Shown piece by piece: positions 37,777 to 46,613 of a stretch of DNA of 64,000 nt. The stretch is from contig NZ_VNFK01000007.1 in NCBI RefSeq assembly GCF_007786235.1, forward strand, positions 124,001 through 188,000, written 5' to 3'. Every line of letters begins with the position of its first letter. Position 1 is the stretch's first letter. The notes beneath the pieces are model-generated. The model did no database searches and was not told the DNA's origin. It was given only the letters and a program-made list of their open reading frames with translations. The translations under genes were made by a program, and so were the position numbers. Origin of the DNA: Paenarthrobacter nitroguajacolicus. Lineage in GTDB: Bacteria; Actinomycetota; Actinomycetes; Actinomycetales; Micrococcaceae.

Positions 37777-39108
37777 ATGGCAAGCACGGTCAGCGGAGCC
37801 ACGGACACCAGTCCCACGGCAGTACGCGTCGTCGATGAAAGCGTTACCAAGAAGGTGGCCCTGGCCGCCCTGGTGGGCACTGCGCTGGAATGGTACGACT
37901 TCTTCCTTTTCACCACAGCCGCTGCGCTGGTGTTCAACGCACAGTTCTTCGTCTCCCAGGACCCCTTCGTGGCGGCCATGGGATCCTTCGCAACACTCGC
38001 GGTAGGCTTCGTGGCCCGACCGATCGGTGGCTTCATCTTCGGCGCCCTCGGAGACAAGGTGGGCCGCAAGAAGATCCTCATGGTCACCATCGTGGGCATC
38101 GGCATTGTCACCGGTCTCATCGGCTTGCTGCCGAACTACATGACCATCGGCTTGGCCGCCCCCATCCTCCTGGTGGCGCTGCGCATCGTCCAGGGACTCG
38201 CCGTCGGCGGTGAGTGGAGCGGCGCGGTGATCATCGCCGTCGAGAATGCTCCGGTGGAAAAGCGCGCACGCTACGCCGCCCTGCCGCAGATCGGTTCCCC
38301 GATCGGCACCATCCTCTCCTCCGGTGGCTTCTTCGGCATGCTGTTCCTGGTAGGACAGACCAACTTTGACGCTTGGGGCTGGCGCATCCCGTTCATCGCC
38401 GCCATCCCGTTGCTGGCCATCTCGCTGTGGATCCGCAGCCGCCTCAGCGAATCCCCCGAATTCGAAGCCCTGATGGAATCCGGCGAGACGGAGCACGCTC
38501 CCATCCGCGGCGTGCTGAAGAACAGCTGGCGGCAAATCCTGGTGGGCATGTGCTCGGCGTTGCTCGGCATTGGTGGCTTCTACCTCATCACCAGCTTCGT
38601 GGTCTTCTACGGCACCAAGGTCCTGAAGTTGCCCTCTGAACTCCTGCTCCTGGGCACCCTGCTTGCTGCGGCACTTGAGATCGCCGCACTGATCTGGGCA
38701 GGCCGCCTGGGCGAGAAGTACGGCGCCAGCAAGGTCATCCTGTGGGGCGGCGTGGCCTCGGCCATCATTGCGATCCCCGTCTTCCTGGCCATCGACAGCC
38801 GCAACCCCGTCCTGGTTGTCCTCGCCATGATGATCGGCGTCGCTGTCCTCTCCATCCCTTACGCCGTCTCCGGAACCGCGCTGACTGCGCTGTTCGCCAC
38901 GAAGGTCCGCTACACCGGCGTCGCCATCACCTCCAACACTGCAGGCGTCATCTCAGGCTTCGTGCCGCTGATCGCCACCGCCCTGGTAGCCGCCAACAAC
39001 TCCTTCTGGCCTGGAGCGATCATCCTCCTGGTCGTGTCCGCACTGACTGCGCTCTCCGGCCTGTTCCTCCCCGCCCTTTCCATCGAAGAAGAAGGAATGA
39101 AGCATTGA
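37777..39108 (+). CDS. MHS-family MFS transporter
   Basis: A 443-residue, 12-span proton symporter, second of the locus. Motifs include VGTALEWYDFFLFTTAAAL, FGALGDKVGRKKIL and RIVQGLAVGGEWSGAVI. GGAGC precedes the ATG at a good distance. Its stop overlaps the TTG start of the decarboxylase gene by two bases. It likely imports the substrate or a related compound for the five-gene operon. Its sequence is clearly different from the carrier at 34763, so the two are not a recent tandem duplicate. Confidence 0.9.
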   Translation: MASTVSGATDTSPTAVRVVDESVTKKVALAALVGTALEWYDFFLFTTAAALVFNAQFFVSQDPFVAAMGSFATLAVGFVARPIGGFIFGALGDKVGRKKILMVTIVGIGIVTGLIGLLPNYMTIGLAAPILLVALRIVQGLAVGGEWSGAVIIAVENAPVEKRARYAALPQIGSPIGTILSSGGFFGMLFLVGQTNFDAWGWRIPFIAAIPLLAISLWIRSRLSESPEFEALMESGETEHAPIRGVLKNSWRQILVGMCSALLGIGGFYLITSFVVFYGTKVLKLPSELLLLGTLLAAALEIAALIWAGRLGEKYGASKVILWGGVASAIIAIPVFLAIDSRNPVLVVLAMMIGVAVLSIPYAVSGTALTALFATKVRYTGVAITSNTAGVISGFVPLIATALVAANNSFWPGAIILLVVSALTALSGLFLPALSIEEEGMKH

Positions 39109-40727
39109 GCACAACCACCGCCGGCCACCTGATTGTTGGCCAACTCGAACGGGCAGGCGTCCAACGCGTCTACACCGTGCCGGGCGAGAGCTTCCTGGAC
39201 GTCCTTGACGGACTGCACGGCTCGCCGATCCGGAACGTGGTGGCCCGGCAGGAGGGCGGTGCCGGGTTCATGGCACTGGCCGAAGGCCGCCTGACCGAGC
39301 TTCCTGGCATCGCCATGGTGACCCGTGGTCCGGGTGCTGCCAATGCCTTCATTGCCATCCATACCGCCCACCAGGACGCCACACCGCTGATCCTGTTCGT
39401 CGGCCTGATCCCGGTGGCTGATCGTGGCCGCGAGTCGTTCCAGGAGTTCGACATCAATGCTTGGTTCGGCAGCACAGCCAAGAAGGTAGTGACCCTCGAC
39501 GACGCCGCTTCCGCCGCCCGCGTGGTGGACGACGCGATCTTCACCGCCCTCAGCGGACGCCCCGGACCCGTGGTGATCGGCCTGCCGGAGGATGTTCTGG
39601 TGCACGTCGTTGAGGACGCCACTGTGGAACCTCGTACGGTTGCCCGTCCCGAGCCCGCCGCGGCCGACCTCTCCGGCCTCACCCAAAAGTTGGAGAAGGC
39701 GCGCAAGCCGCTGGTCGTCGTCGGCGGTGAAGGCTGGACGCAGGAGTCCGGCGAGCAGCTGGCCGCGTGGGCGAGCCGCAACAGCGTCCCGGTGGTGGCC
39801 GACTTCCGCGCTTACGACGCCGTCCCGCACCGCAGCGACGCCTACGCCGGCTATCTGGGCTACGGCCGCAGCGACGCCAACGCCCAGCGCCTGGACGACG
39901 CCGATTTGCTGATCTTTGTTGGCTGCGTCCGCGGCGACGTCCTGTCCGACGGCTACAAGCGCGGGCTCGACGCCGAGACCGTAATAGTCAACGCCGATGC
40001 CAACCTCCTGGGCCACTTCGGCCGCGTGGACCAGCACATCATCGCGGACGTCAGCGCCTTCGCCGCTGTGCTGGCTTCATTTCCTGCGGCCGGCGAGCGC
40101 GAGGACGGCTGGTTCGCCAGCGCCCGCGCCGATCAGCTCACGTTCTCCACGCCGCGGCCCGACGGCGGCATTGGCGTCGACTTGGGTGTCGCCATGGAGG
40201 TCCTCAAGAAGGAAATGGACCCCGACACCGTCCTGACGTTCGGTGCCGGAAACCATGCGATCTGGCCCGCTCGTTACCTGGACCACAACTCCGCCAACTC
40301 CCTGGCCGCTCCGCGTAACGGGGCCATGGGCATGGGCATCCCGGCGGCCGTAGCGGCGTCGCTGGCATACCCCGGCCGGCAGGTCATTTCCGTGGCCGGT
40401 GATGGCTGCTTCATGATGAACGGCCAGGAGATCGCCACGGCTATGGGCTACGGCGCCAAGTTCATCGTCCTGGTAGTGGACAACGGCATTTTCGCCACCA
40501 TCCGCGAACATCAGGAAGCGCACTACCCGGACCGACCGTCCGGCACGCACATGACCAACCCGGACTTCGCGGCACTCGCCCGCTCCTACGGCGGCTACGG
40601 CGAGCGCGTGGACCGCACGGAAGACTTCGCTGCCGCGTTCCGCCGCGCCGTCGATTCCGGCCTCCCGGCCCTCTTGCATTTGCCGCAGGACCCCACCACG
40701 CGTTCCCCCAAGACTTCAACAAACTGA
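39105..40727 (+). CDS. Thiamin diphosphate-dependent decarboxylase/acetolactate-synthase-like enzyme
   Basis: A 540-residue ThDP enzyme with Pyr, central and PP domains. The catalytic Glu28 lies in VPGESFLDVLDG, and the cofactor motif is VAGDGCFMMNG followed by VVDNGIF. Being followed by an aldehyde dehydrogenase argues for a 2-oxo-acid decarboxylase (AruI-like) rather than acetolactate synthase. The start is TTG 39105-39107, fused to the MHS stop and preceded by GAAGGA; the longer in-frame opening to 38742 is a shadow of the transporter. The 2-oxo acid is unknown; 5-guanidino-2-oxopentanoate is one candidate. Confidence 0.85.
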   Translation: MSTTTAGHLIVGQLERAGVQRVYTVPGESFLDVLDGLHGSPIRNVVARQEGGAGFMALAEGRLTELPGIAMVTRGPGAANAFIAIHTAHQDATPLILFVGLIPVADRGRESFQEFDINAWFGSTAKKVVTLDDAASAARVVDDAIFTALSGRPGPVVIGLPEDVLVHVVEDATVEPRTVARPEPAAADLSGLTQKLEKARKPLVVVGGEGWTQESGEQLAAWASRNSVPVVADFRAYDAVPHRSDAYAGYLGYGRSDANAQRLDDADLLIFVGCVRGDVLSDGYKRGLDAETVIVNADANLLGHFGRVDQHIIADVSAFAAVLASFPAAGEREDGWFASARADQLTFSTPRPDGGIGVDLGVAMEVLKKEMDPDTVLTFGAGNHAIWPARYLDHNSANSLAAPRNGAMGMGIPAAVAASLAYPGRQVISVAGDGCFMMNGQEIATAMGYGAKFIVLVVDNGIFATIREHQEAHYPDRPSGTHMTNPDFAALARSYGGYGERVDRTEDFAAAFRRAVDSGLPALLHLPQDPTTRSPKTSTN

Positions 40728-40740
40728 CCGGAGCCTCACC

Positions 40741-42147
40741 GTGATCCAGCTTCAGAACATCATCAACGGCGAGTCCGTGGACGACGCGGCCAGCCTGCCG
40801 TTCTTCGACCCCGCCACGGGCCAGCAAATCGGCACGGCGCCGGACAGTGGCGCCGCCGCCGTCGACTCCGCCTTCCAAGCCGCCGCCGCGGCTTTCAAGA
40901 GTTACAAGCGCACGACGCCGGGAACGCGCCAGTCGCTGCTGTTGCAGTTGGCGGACCTCATTGAGGCGAATGCCGATCGTCTCCTCGAGGCAGAGGTTGC
41001 CTGCACGGGCAAGCCAGCAGCCCTTACCAAGGAGCTCGAAATCCTGCGCGGCGCGGACCAACTGCGTTTCTTCGCCGGGGCCTGCCGGGTTGTTTCCGGC
41101 ACGGCCCAGACAGAGTACGTTGAGGGCTTCTCATCCACCATCCGGCGGGAACCCATTGGGGTGGTCGCCCAGATCACGCCGTGGAACTACCCGTTCATGA
41201 TGGCCATCTGGAAGATCGGTCCCGCCCTCGCAGCGGGCAACACCCTGGTCCTCAAGCCCGCCGACACCACACCCTGGTCCACCGTGGTCCTGGGGGAACT
41301 GGCCCAGCAGGTGTACCCGGCCGGCGTGGTGAACGTGGTCTGCGGTGGTCGGGAAGCCGGCGCTGCGATGGTGGAGCACGACATCCCGGAGATGGTTTCC
41401 ATCACCGGTTCCACCCGGGCCGGTGCCCAGGTCATGTCGGCGGCTTCCAAGACCCTGAAGGACGTCCATTTGGAGCTCGGTGGCAAAGCGCCCGCCGTGG
41501 TGTTTGCCGACGTCGACATCCGGCGGACCGCGGGCGAAATCGCCCTTGCTGCCTTCTTCAATGCCGGGCAGGACTGCACGGCGGTGACCCGGGTGCTGGT
41601 CCACCAGGACATCCACACCGAGTTCGCGGCGGCTCTGGCCGACGCCGCTTCCGCCCTGAAGGTAGGGGGCGACGATGCCGACCTTGGTCCGCTCAACAGC
41701 GCTGCCCAGTTGGAGCGCGTGGAGGGCTTCATGTCCCGGCTGCCTGCCAACGCCCGTGTCCTGTCCGGTGGCAAGCGCACTGGCACGGGCTTCCACTTCG
41801 AGCCGACGGTCATCGATGGCGTGTTCCAGACGGACGAAGTGGTGTGCGATGAAATCTTCGGCCCCGTGCTGACGGTCCAGCCGTTCGCCACCGAGGACGA
41901 AGCCATTGAACTGGCCAACGGCACCAAGTACGCCCTGGCATCCAGCGTGTGGTCCGAGAATCACGGTGTGGTGACCCGCGTGTCCAACGAGCTCGATTTC
42001 GGTGCCGTATGGATCAACTGCCACCAGGTGATTCCGGCCGAAGCGCCCCACGGCGGATTCAAGCACTCCGGAACCGGCAAGGATCTCTCCGTGTACGGCC
42101 TCGAGGACTACACGCGCATCAAGTCCGTCACCACTTCGCACCGCTAG
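40741..42147 (+). CDS. Aldehyde dehydrogenase (aminobutyraldehyde dehydrogenase-like)
   Basis: A 468-residue NAD(P)-dependent aldehyde dehydrogenase. Catalytic Cys279 lies in NAGQDCTAVTRV and the general base Glu245 in LELGGKAPAVVF; the oxyanion Asn is in TPWNYPFMMA. It starts at GTG 40741 with GGAGCC upstream. It immediately follows the ThDP decarboxylase (13 bp), so the pair would convert a 2-oxo acid to an aldehyde and then to the acid one carbon shorter. Similarity to PatD-type aminobutyraldehyde dehydrogenases suggests an amino- or guanidino-aldehyde, by inference. Confidence 0.9.
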   Translation: MIQLQNIINGESVDDAASLPFFDPATGQQIGTAPDSGAAAVDSAFQAAAAAFKSYKRTTPGTRQSLLLQLADLIEANADRLLEAEVACTGKPAALTKELEILRGADQLRFFAGACRVVSGTAQTEYVEGFSSTIRREPIGVVAQITPWNYPFMMAIWKIGPALAAGNTLVLKPADTTPWSTVVLGELAQQVYPAGVVNVVCGGREAGAAMVEHDIPEMVSITGSTRAGAQVMSAASKTLKDVHLELGGKAPAVVFADVDIRRTAGEIALAAFFNAGQDCTAVTRVLVHQDIHTEFAAALADAASALKVGGDDADLGPLNSAAQLERVEGFMSRLPANARVLSGGKRTGTGFHFEPTVIDGVFQTDEVVCDEIFGPVLTVQPFATEDEAIELANGTKYALASSVWSENHGVVTRVSNELDFGAVWINCHQVIPAEAPHGGFKHSGTGKDLSVYGLEDYTRIKSVTTSHR

Positions 42148-42155
42148 AACCTGAC

Positions 42156-43877
42156 ATGAAACTCGATCTCCTCCTGCGGAACGCAGGCATCATCACCATG
42201 GACCCGTCGCGCCCGGTGGCCAGTTCGCTGGGCATCTGGCAAGGGCGCATCGTGGGCCTCGACGAGGACGTCGCCGGGCTGGATGCCCGTGAGGTTTTGG
42301 ACCTCGGCGGCGCCACGGTAACGCCAGGCTTCATCGACGCCCATTGCCACACCACGTGGTTCGGGCTGGGCCTGGCGGAACTGGACGTCTCCGGCGCCCG
42401 CGGTCTGGAGGAGCTGTATGGGCTTCTCCGCGGTGCTGTGACTCGCGGCGGGGCCGACCGCGGGGCGTGGCTTTTCGCCACCGGCTTCAGCCAGACCCAG
42501 CACGGCGGTTCCTTCCCGGACATCGCCGAGCTGGACCGCATCACGGGGGAGCGGCCGCTGTTCATGCGGCACAACTCCGGGCACATGGCTGTGGTCAACA
42601 CAGCCGCGTTGCGGCTGGCAGGTGCCGAGTCGCCGTCGTTCCCCGATCCCGACGGCGGAGCGATCGTCCGCGATGCAGCTGGACGTCCCACGGGACTCGT
42701 CCAGGAGACGGCCCAGGAACTGATCCAGCAGCTGATCCTGCCGTATTCGCTGGAGGACATCGAGGCCGCCCTCGAACGGGCAACGCTGTACTACGCGTCC
42801 GAAGGCATCACGAGCTTCACCGAGGCCGGCGTGGGTGGCGGGTGGATCGGGCACAGCCCGGCCGAGCTCGCCGCCTACCAAGGCGCCGCGGCGCACGGAC
42901 GGCTCCACGCCCGGGCACAGGTGATGCCGGTGCTGGACGTGCTGCACGGACTCAACGGGCATGCCTCCGACAGTGTTGGCGCGGCCCCGGCCGGGCTGGA
43001 CCTTGGCATCACCAGCGGTTTCGGAAACGAGTACCTGTCCCTTGGTCCCGCGAAGGTCTTCCTTGACGGCTCGCTACTTGGCGAAACCGCGGCCGTGAGC
43101 CACGAGTTCTGCAGTCACGGGCACAAGGACAACCGCGGCAACATTGGCTACTTCCAAGCAGACCCCGCCCAACTGCGGGAACGCATTGAGGCCGCCTACG
43201 CCGCCGGGTGGTCCATCGCGGCGCACGCCATCGGGGACCGGGCCATCGACCTCGCCGTGGACATCATCACGGACTGCCAAGCTGTGTACGGGCCGCGTCG
43301 GGTGCCCAACAGGATCGAACACGCCTCCATGACGCGCCCCGATCAACTCGCCAGGCTTGCGGACGCCGGCATCGCCGTGACACCCCAGGCAAGCTTCTTC
43401 CGGGACGGTGGGGACGGCATGACCGCTTCCCTCGGACCGGACCGCCTGCCGTGGGCGTACCGGGCAGCCAGCTTCCTGGAAGCAGGAGTGGTGCTCGCGG
43501 GAAGCTCGGACCGGCCCGTCGCGGACGGGAACGTCCTCCGCGGCATGCAAGCTTTTGTTGACCGCAAGACGGAGTCCGGGGCCGTCTTTGGCAACCCGGA
43601 CGAGCGCCTCACCCCGCAGCAGGCACTTGCCGCGTACACCAGCGCGGCCGCCGCAGCCACCGGATCCCTTGCGGAGAAGGGCACGCTGTCACCGGGCAAG
43701 CTCGCCGATTTCGTTGTCCTGTCCGCCTCACCGCTGACCGTACCGGCCATCAGCCAACTGCGGGTCCTGGCCACCGCCGTCGGAGGCCGTTTCACCCATC
43801 AATCAACCGACTTCAACGCTGAACTTTCCAAAGAAAGTCCGTTCGCGGGCCGTGTTTCAGCGACACAGAGCTCATAG
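42156..43877 (+). CDS. Amidohydrolase, YtcJ-like
   Basis: A 573-residue metal-dependent amidohydrolase of the YtcJ/Amidohydro_3 group. The metal-binding HxH is in GFIDAHCHTTWFG, other conserved parts are IAAHAIGDRAID and NRIEHASM, and the catalytic Asp is in LAGSSDRPVADGN. The start is ATG 42156-42158, eight bases after the dehydrogenase stop; the upstream in-frame opening to 41949 is a shadow. It should hydrolyse an amide, lactam or imide bond. It is followed at 8 bp by an M20-type carbamoylase, so the two may act in sequence on one cyclic or acylated N-compound. Confidence 0.88.
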   Translation: MKLDLLLRNAGIITMDPSRPVASSLGIWQGRIVGLDEDVAGLDAREVLDLGGATVTPGFIDAHCHTTWFGLGLAELDVSGARGLEELYGLLRGAVTRGGADRGAWLFATGFSQTQHGGSFPDIAELDRITGERPLFMRHNSGHMAVVNTAALRLAGAESPSFPDPDGGAIVRDAAGRPTGLVQETAQELIQQLILPYSLEDIEAALERATLYYASEGITSFTEAGVGGGWIGHSPAELAAYQGAAAHGRLHARAQVMPVLDVLHGLNGHASDSVGAAPAGLDLGITSGFGNEYLSLGPAKVFLDGSLLGETAAVSHEFCSHGHKDNRGNIGYFQADPAQLRERIEAAYAAGWSIAAHAIGDRAIDLAVDIITDCQAVYGPRRVPNRIEHASMTRPDQLARLADAGIAVTPQASFFRDGGDGMTASLGPDRLPWAYRAASFLEAGVVLAGSSDRPVADGNVLRGMQAFVDRKTESGAVFGNPDERLTPQQALAAYTSAAAAATGSLAEKGTLSPGKLADFVVLSASPLTVPAISQLRVLATAVGGRFTHQSTDFNAELSKESPFAGRVSATQSS

Positions 43878-43885
43878 GGGAGACC

Positions 43886-45142
43886 ATGACAACCACCACA
43901 CGTTTCACCGCCCAGGACACCGCCTTCGTGCAGGACTTCCACACCATGAGCGCCTTCGGTGCCACCGAAAACGGAGGCGTGGACCGCCAGGCCGCCACCA
44001 TTCCCGACGGCGAACAGCGCCGCTGGCTCTCGGGCCTCCTCGAGGAGCACGGCTTCACGGTGAAGTTCGACCACGCAGGCAACCAGTGGGGCCTCTACGA
44101 GGCCGTGCCCGGTGCGCCCTTCGTGGTGGTCGGCTCCCACATGGATTCACAGCCGACGGCGGGACGATACGACGGCGCGTACGGCGTCCTCGCCGCTGCC
44201 CACGCCGCGTTCCGCCTGGCAGCGCGCTGGGAAGCCGGCGCCACGGCACCCACGTTCAACCTCGCCGTCGTCAACTGGTTCAACGAAGAAGGCAGCCGCT
44301 TCAAGCCGTCCATGATGGGCTCGTCCGTGTACACCGGCAAACTGGACCTGGAGGATGCGCTCGACACCAAGGACGCCGCCGGAATTTCCGTGCGGGACGC
44401 GCTGGACGCGATCGGTTGCCGCGGAACGTTTGAAGGGCCGGAGGCGGCCTACTGCGCCGAAATCCACATCGAGCAGGGACGCAGCTTGGAGCGTGAGGGC
44501 GTTACCATCGGCCTGGTCAGCTCCAACTGGGCAGCGAACAAGTATGAGTTCGTGGTCCACGGCGAGCAGGCACACACCGGGTCCACGGTGATCGCTGACC
44601 GCAAGGACGCCCTCCTCGGCGCCTCGATGCTGGTGGTCGCGGCACGTGAACTCGCCGACCGCTTCCCGGGCGTCCTGCACACCTCGGTGGGGCAGCTCAA
44701 CGTGTACCCCAACTCACCCGTGGTGGTCCCTTCCCGCGTGAACCTGCTGCTGGATCTGCGCAGCGCCGACGAAGCAGTCCTGGCCGAGGCCGATGCACTG
44801 CTGCACGCCCGCATCACGGAGATCGAACGGCTCGCCAACGTGTCCGTTGAAAAGAACCACTCACATTCCTGGGCCGTCACGCCGTACCAGCCGGAAGGGG
44901 TGGAACTCGCGGCCAAGGTCGCCGCCGACCTGGGGCTGTCCAACAAGGAAGTCATGACCCTCGCCGGGCACGACTCCACCAACATGAAGGACCTGGTCCC
45001 CACTGTGATGCTCTTTGTACCCAGCGTGGATGGCATCTCCCACAACGAGCACGAATACACCAAGGACGAAGACATCGTCGCCGGGCTCACCATGCTCACC
45101 GAGGTGGTTGCCCGTCTATGTGACGGGGCGCTGGAAGACTAG
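43886..45142 (+). CDS. M20-family hydantoinase/carbamoylase amidase
   Basis: A 418-residue zinc amidase related to N-carbamoyl-L-amino-acid hydrolase, allantoate amidohydrolase and beta-ureidopropionase. Metal ligands are in GSHMDSQPTAGRYDGAYG and WFNEEGSRF, followed by CAEIHIEQG and, near the C-terminus, LAGHDSTNM. GGGGAGACC precedes the ATG. It closes the operon led by the MHS carrier. Its presence next to a PucR regulator fits ureide or carbamoyl-compound degradation. Whether it acts on ureidoglycine-type, hydantoin-derived or other amides is not determinable. Confidence 0.88.
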   Translation: MTTTTRFTAQDTAFVQDFHTMSAFGATENGGVDRQAATIPDGEQRRWLSGLLEEHGFTVKFDHAGNQWGLYEAVPGAPFVVVGSHMDSQPTAGRYDGAYGVLAAAHAAFRLAARWEAGATAPTFNLAVVNWFNEEGSRFKPSMMGSSVYTGKLDLEDALDTKDAAGISVRDALDAIGCRGTFEGPEAAYCAEIHIEQGRSLEREGVTIGLVSSNWAANKYEFVVHGEQAHTGSTVIADRKDALLGASMLVVAARELADRFPGVLHTSVGQLNVYPNSPVVVPSRVNLLLDLRSADEAVLAEADALLHARITEIERLANVSVEKNHSHSWAVTPYQPEGVELAAKVAADLGLSNKEVMTLAGHDSTNMKDLVPTVMLFVPSVDGISHNEHEYTKDEDIVAGLTMLTEVVARLCDGALED

Positions 45143-45870
45143 CTTCCCGGGTTGGCCGGTGTCTGTTGTGCGGGGGCCTTCTCCACCACAATCGACGCCG
45201 GCGCCGCCCCACCCGCTGCATCAGGATTAGCGACGTACAGGACGGCCTCGCTGATCCGCGCCTCAATTTTCGCTCCGGTGAGCCGTCTCAGCACGGGTTC
45301 CAACTCGCCGTCGTACTCCAAAGCCAGGTCCCCGGACCTGGCAACGGCGCCGTGGATCACGCGCAGGATGCCGCCGTTCTTGGTGCTGAAGGTGGCTGAT
45401 TCGTCGTCCGAGGTCCGCGGCCGGGCACCGATGTTACGGAGCTCCCGGGCGGAACCGTCGACGTCGGGACTCACCCAGGTGGCCACCACCATGAGGACCG
45501 GGTCGGCTCGATGCGAGGTAGCCCACGTGCCGTCTTCCGCTGCGTGGGCTTGATCGGCGAGGAACTGGAAACCGTCCTTGGCGGTCACTTGGACCGTGGT
45601 TCCGTGGGACGCTTCGGTGACGTCCGCCTGCGTGCCATCTTCCCGAGTCCGGCGGGCGAACTCCTCCAAGATCCCCACCTCCACGCCAAACACCGTTGTC
45701 CCATCCTCCGGGGAACCGTGCGCTGCGGCATGCAGCGCGAGGCGACCGGATCCGGCGTCGAACTCCCGCCAGTCGCCCTGATCCACCACCTTGACCAGGC
45801 CCAGGGCGGTGAGCACCTCGGTCCATTGCTCCATGCGTGACGTGAAATGTAGGGGGCGGGCTCGCAACAT
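45139..45870 (-). CDS. VOC-superfamily-like protein
   Basis: A 243-residue protein that seems to contain two beta-alpha-beta-beta-beta modules of the vicinal-oxygen-chelate fold: PLHFTSRMEQWTEVLTALGL to about residue 115, then ADPVLMVVATWVSPDVDGSA onwards. Conserved metal ligands are not evident, so binding or resistance roles are as likely as catalysis. Its stop overlaps the convergent amidase stop by four bases (45139-45142). A Pro/Ala-rich tail ends the protein. Confidence 0.65.
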   Translation of the reverse strand: MLRARPLHFTSRMEQWTEVLTALGLVKVVDQGDWREFDAGSGRLALHAAAHGSPEDGTTVFGVEVGILEEFARRTREDGTQADVTEASHGTTVQVTAKDGFQFLADQAHAAEDGTWATSHRADPVLMVVATWVSPDVDGSARELRNIGARPRTSDDESATFSTKNGGILRVIHGAVARSGDLALEYDGELEPVLRRLTGAKIEARISEAVLYVANPDAAGGAAPASIVVEKAPAQQTPANPGS

Positions 45871-45962
45871 TGGTCCTCCTGGGGTGTGGCAGGGCTTCTA
45901 CGTTTCAGCCTAGGCCGTGATGGTTGTTTCCCTGCAGTGCCTGTTCACAGCAGAATGGGGCC

Positions 45963-46556
45963 ATGCCCATTGAGCTTGAGGAACTTCTTATCCACGACGG
46001 GCCCGCGTGGCGCGCGTGGTTGGCCGAACACGCTGCCGACAGTCCTGGAGTGTGGCTGATCCTGCATAAAAAGGGCGGGAACGTCACGGAGCTGGACTAT
46101 GACGCCGCCTTGGACGAAGCCCTGTGTTTCGGCTGGATCGACGGCCAAGCGAGAAGCCGCGACGCCGAAAGCTACTTCCAGCGGATGACGCCGCGGGGCC
46201 GCAAGAGCATCTGGTCCGTGCGGAACGTGGGGCATATCGCCCGGCTGGAATCCGAAGGCAAGATGACCGACGCCGGGCGTGCCGCCGTCGAGGCCGCCAA
46301 AGCCGATGGCCGCTGGGAGGCTGCTTACGCCGGCCCCGCCGACTCCGTCGTTCCGGACGACCTCGCCGCGGCCATAGCTGCCGTCCCCGAAGCCCAGGCC
46401 ATGTTCGACGTCCTGACCTCCCAGAACCGCTTCGCACTCATCCACCGCACCAACGGGGTCAAGCGTGCCGAGACGCGGGCGCGCAAAATCGCCGGCTTCG
46501 TGGAGATGCTTGCCCGGCACGAAACGCCGTACCCGCAGCGCAAGAAACCCAACTGA
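45963..46556 (+). CDS. YdeI/OmpD-associated family protein
   Basis: A 197-residue protein of the bacteriocin-protection YdeI/OmpD-associated group. Characteristic features are the N-terminal ELLIHDGPAWRAWLAEHA, the LDEALCFGWIDGQARSRD motif and the C-terminal RAETRARKIAGFVEMLARHE. Its molecular function is unknown. The ATG at 45963 is preferred to an in-frame start at 45924. The final Pro-Asn and the TGA stop are contributed by the left edge of the 66-bp palindromic repeat. Confidence 0.85.
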   Translation: MPIELEELLIHDGPAWRAWLAEHAADSPGVWLILHKKGGNVTELDYDAALDEALCFGWIDGQARSRDAESYFQRMTPRGRKSIWSVRNVGHIARLESEGKMTDAGRAAVEAAKADGRWEAAYAGPADSVVPDDLAAAIAAVPEAQAMFDVLTSQNRFALIHRTNGVKRAETRARKIAGFVEMLARHETPYPQRKKPN

Positions 46557-46613
46557 CTGGCAGTAGTGGTTGTTTTGAAGCGTCATAACAACCACTACTG
46601 CGAGTTAGTTGGG
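46548..46613. repeat. 66-bp palindromic repeat, copy B
   Basis: Same architecture as copy A: CCCAACT (46548-46554), 15-bp stem (46560-46574 with 46587-46601), AGTTGGG (46607-46613). It lies between two convergent genes and carries both stop codons: TGA at 46554-46556 for the plus gene and TAG (46595-46597) for the minus gene. It could act as a bidirectional terminator. Confidence 0.9.

Noticed and set aside
38742..39104. N-terminal extension of the ThDP decarboxylase frame
   Set aside because: Arg/His-rich shadow of the MHS transporter; TTG 39105 with GAAGGA upstream is the plausible start.
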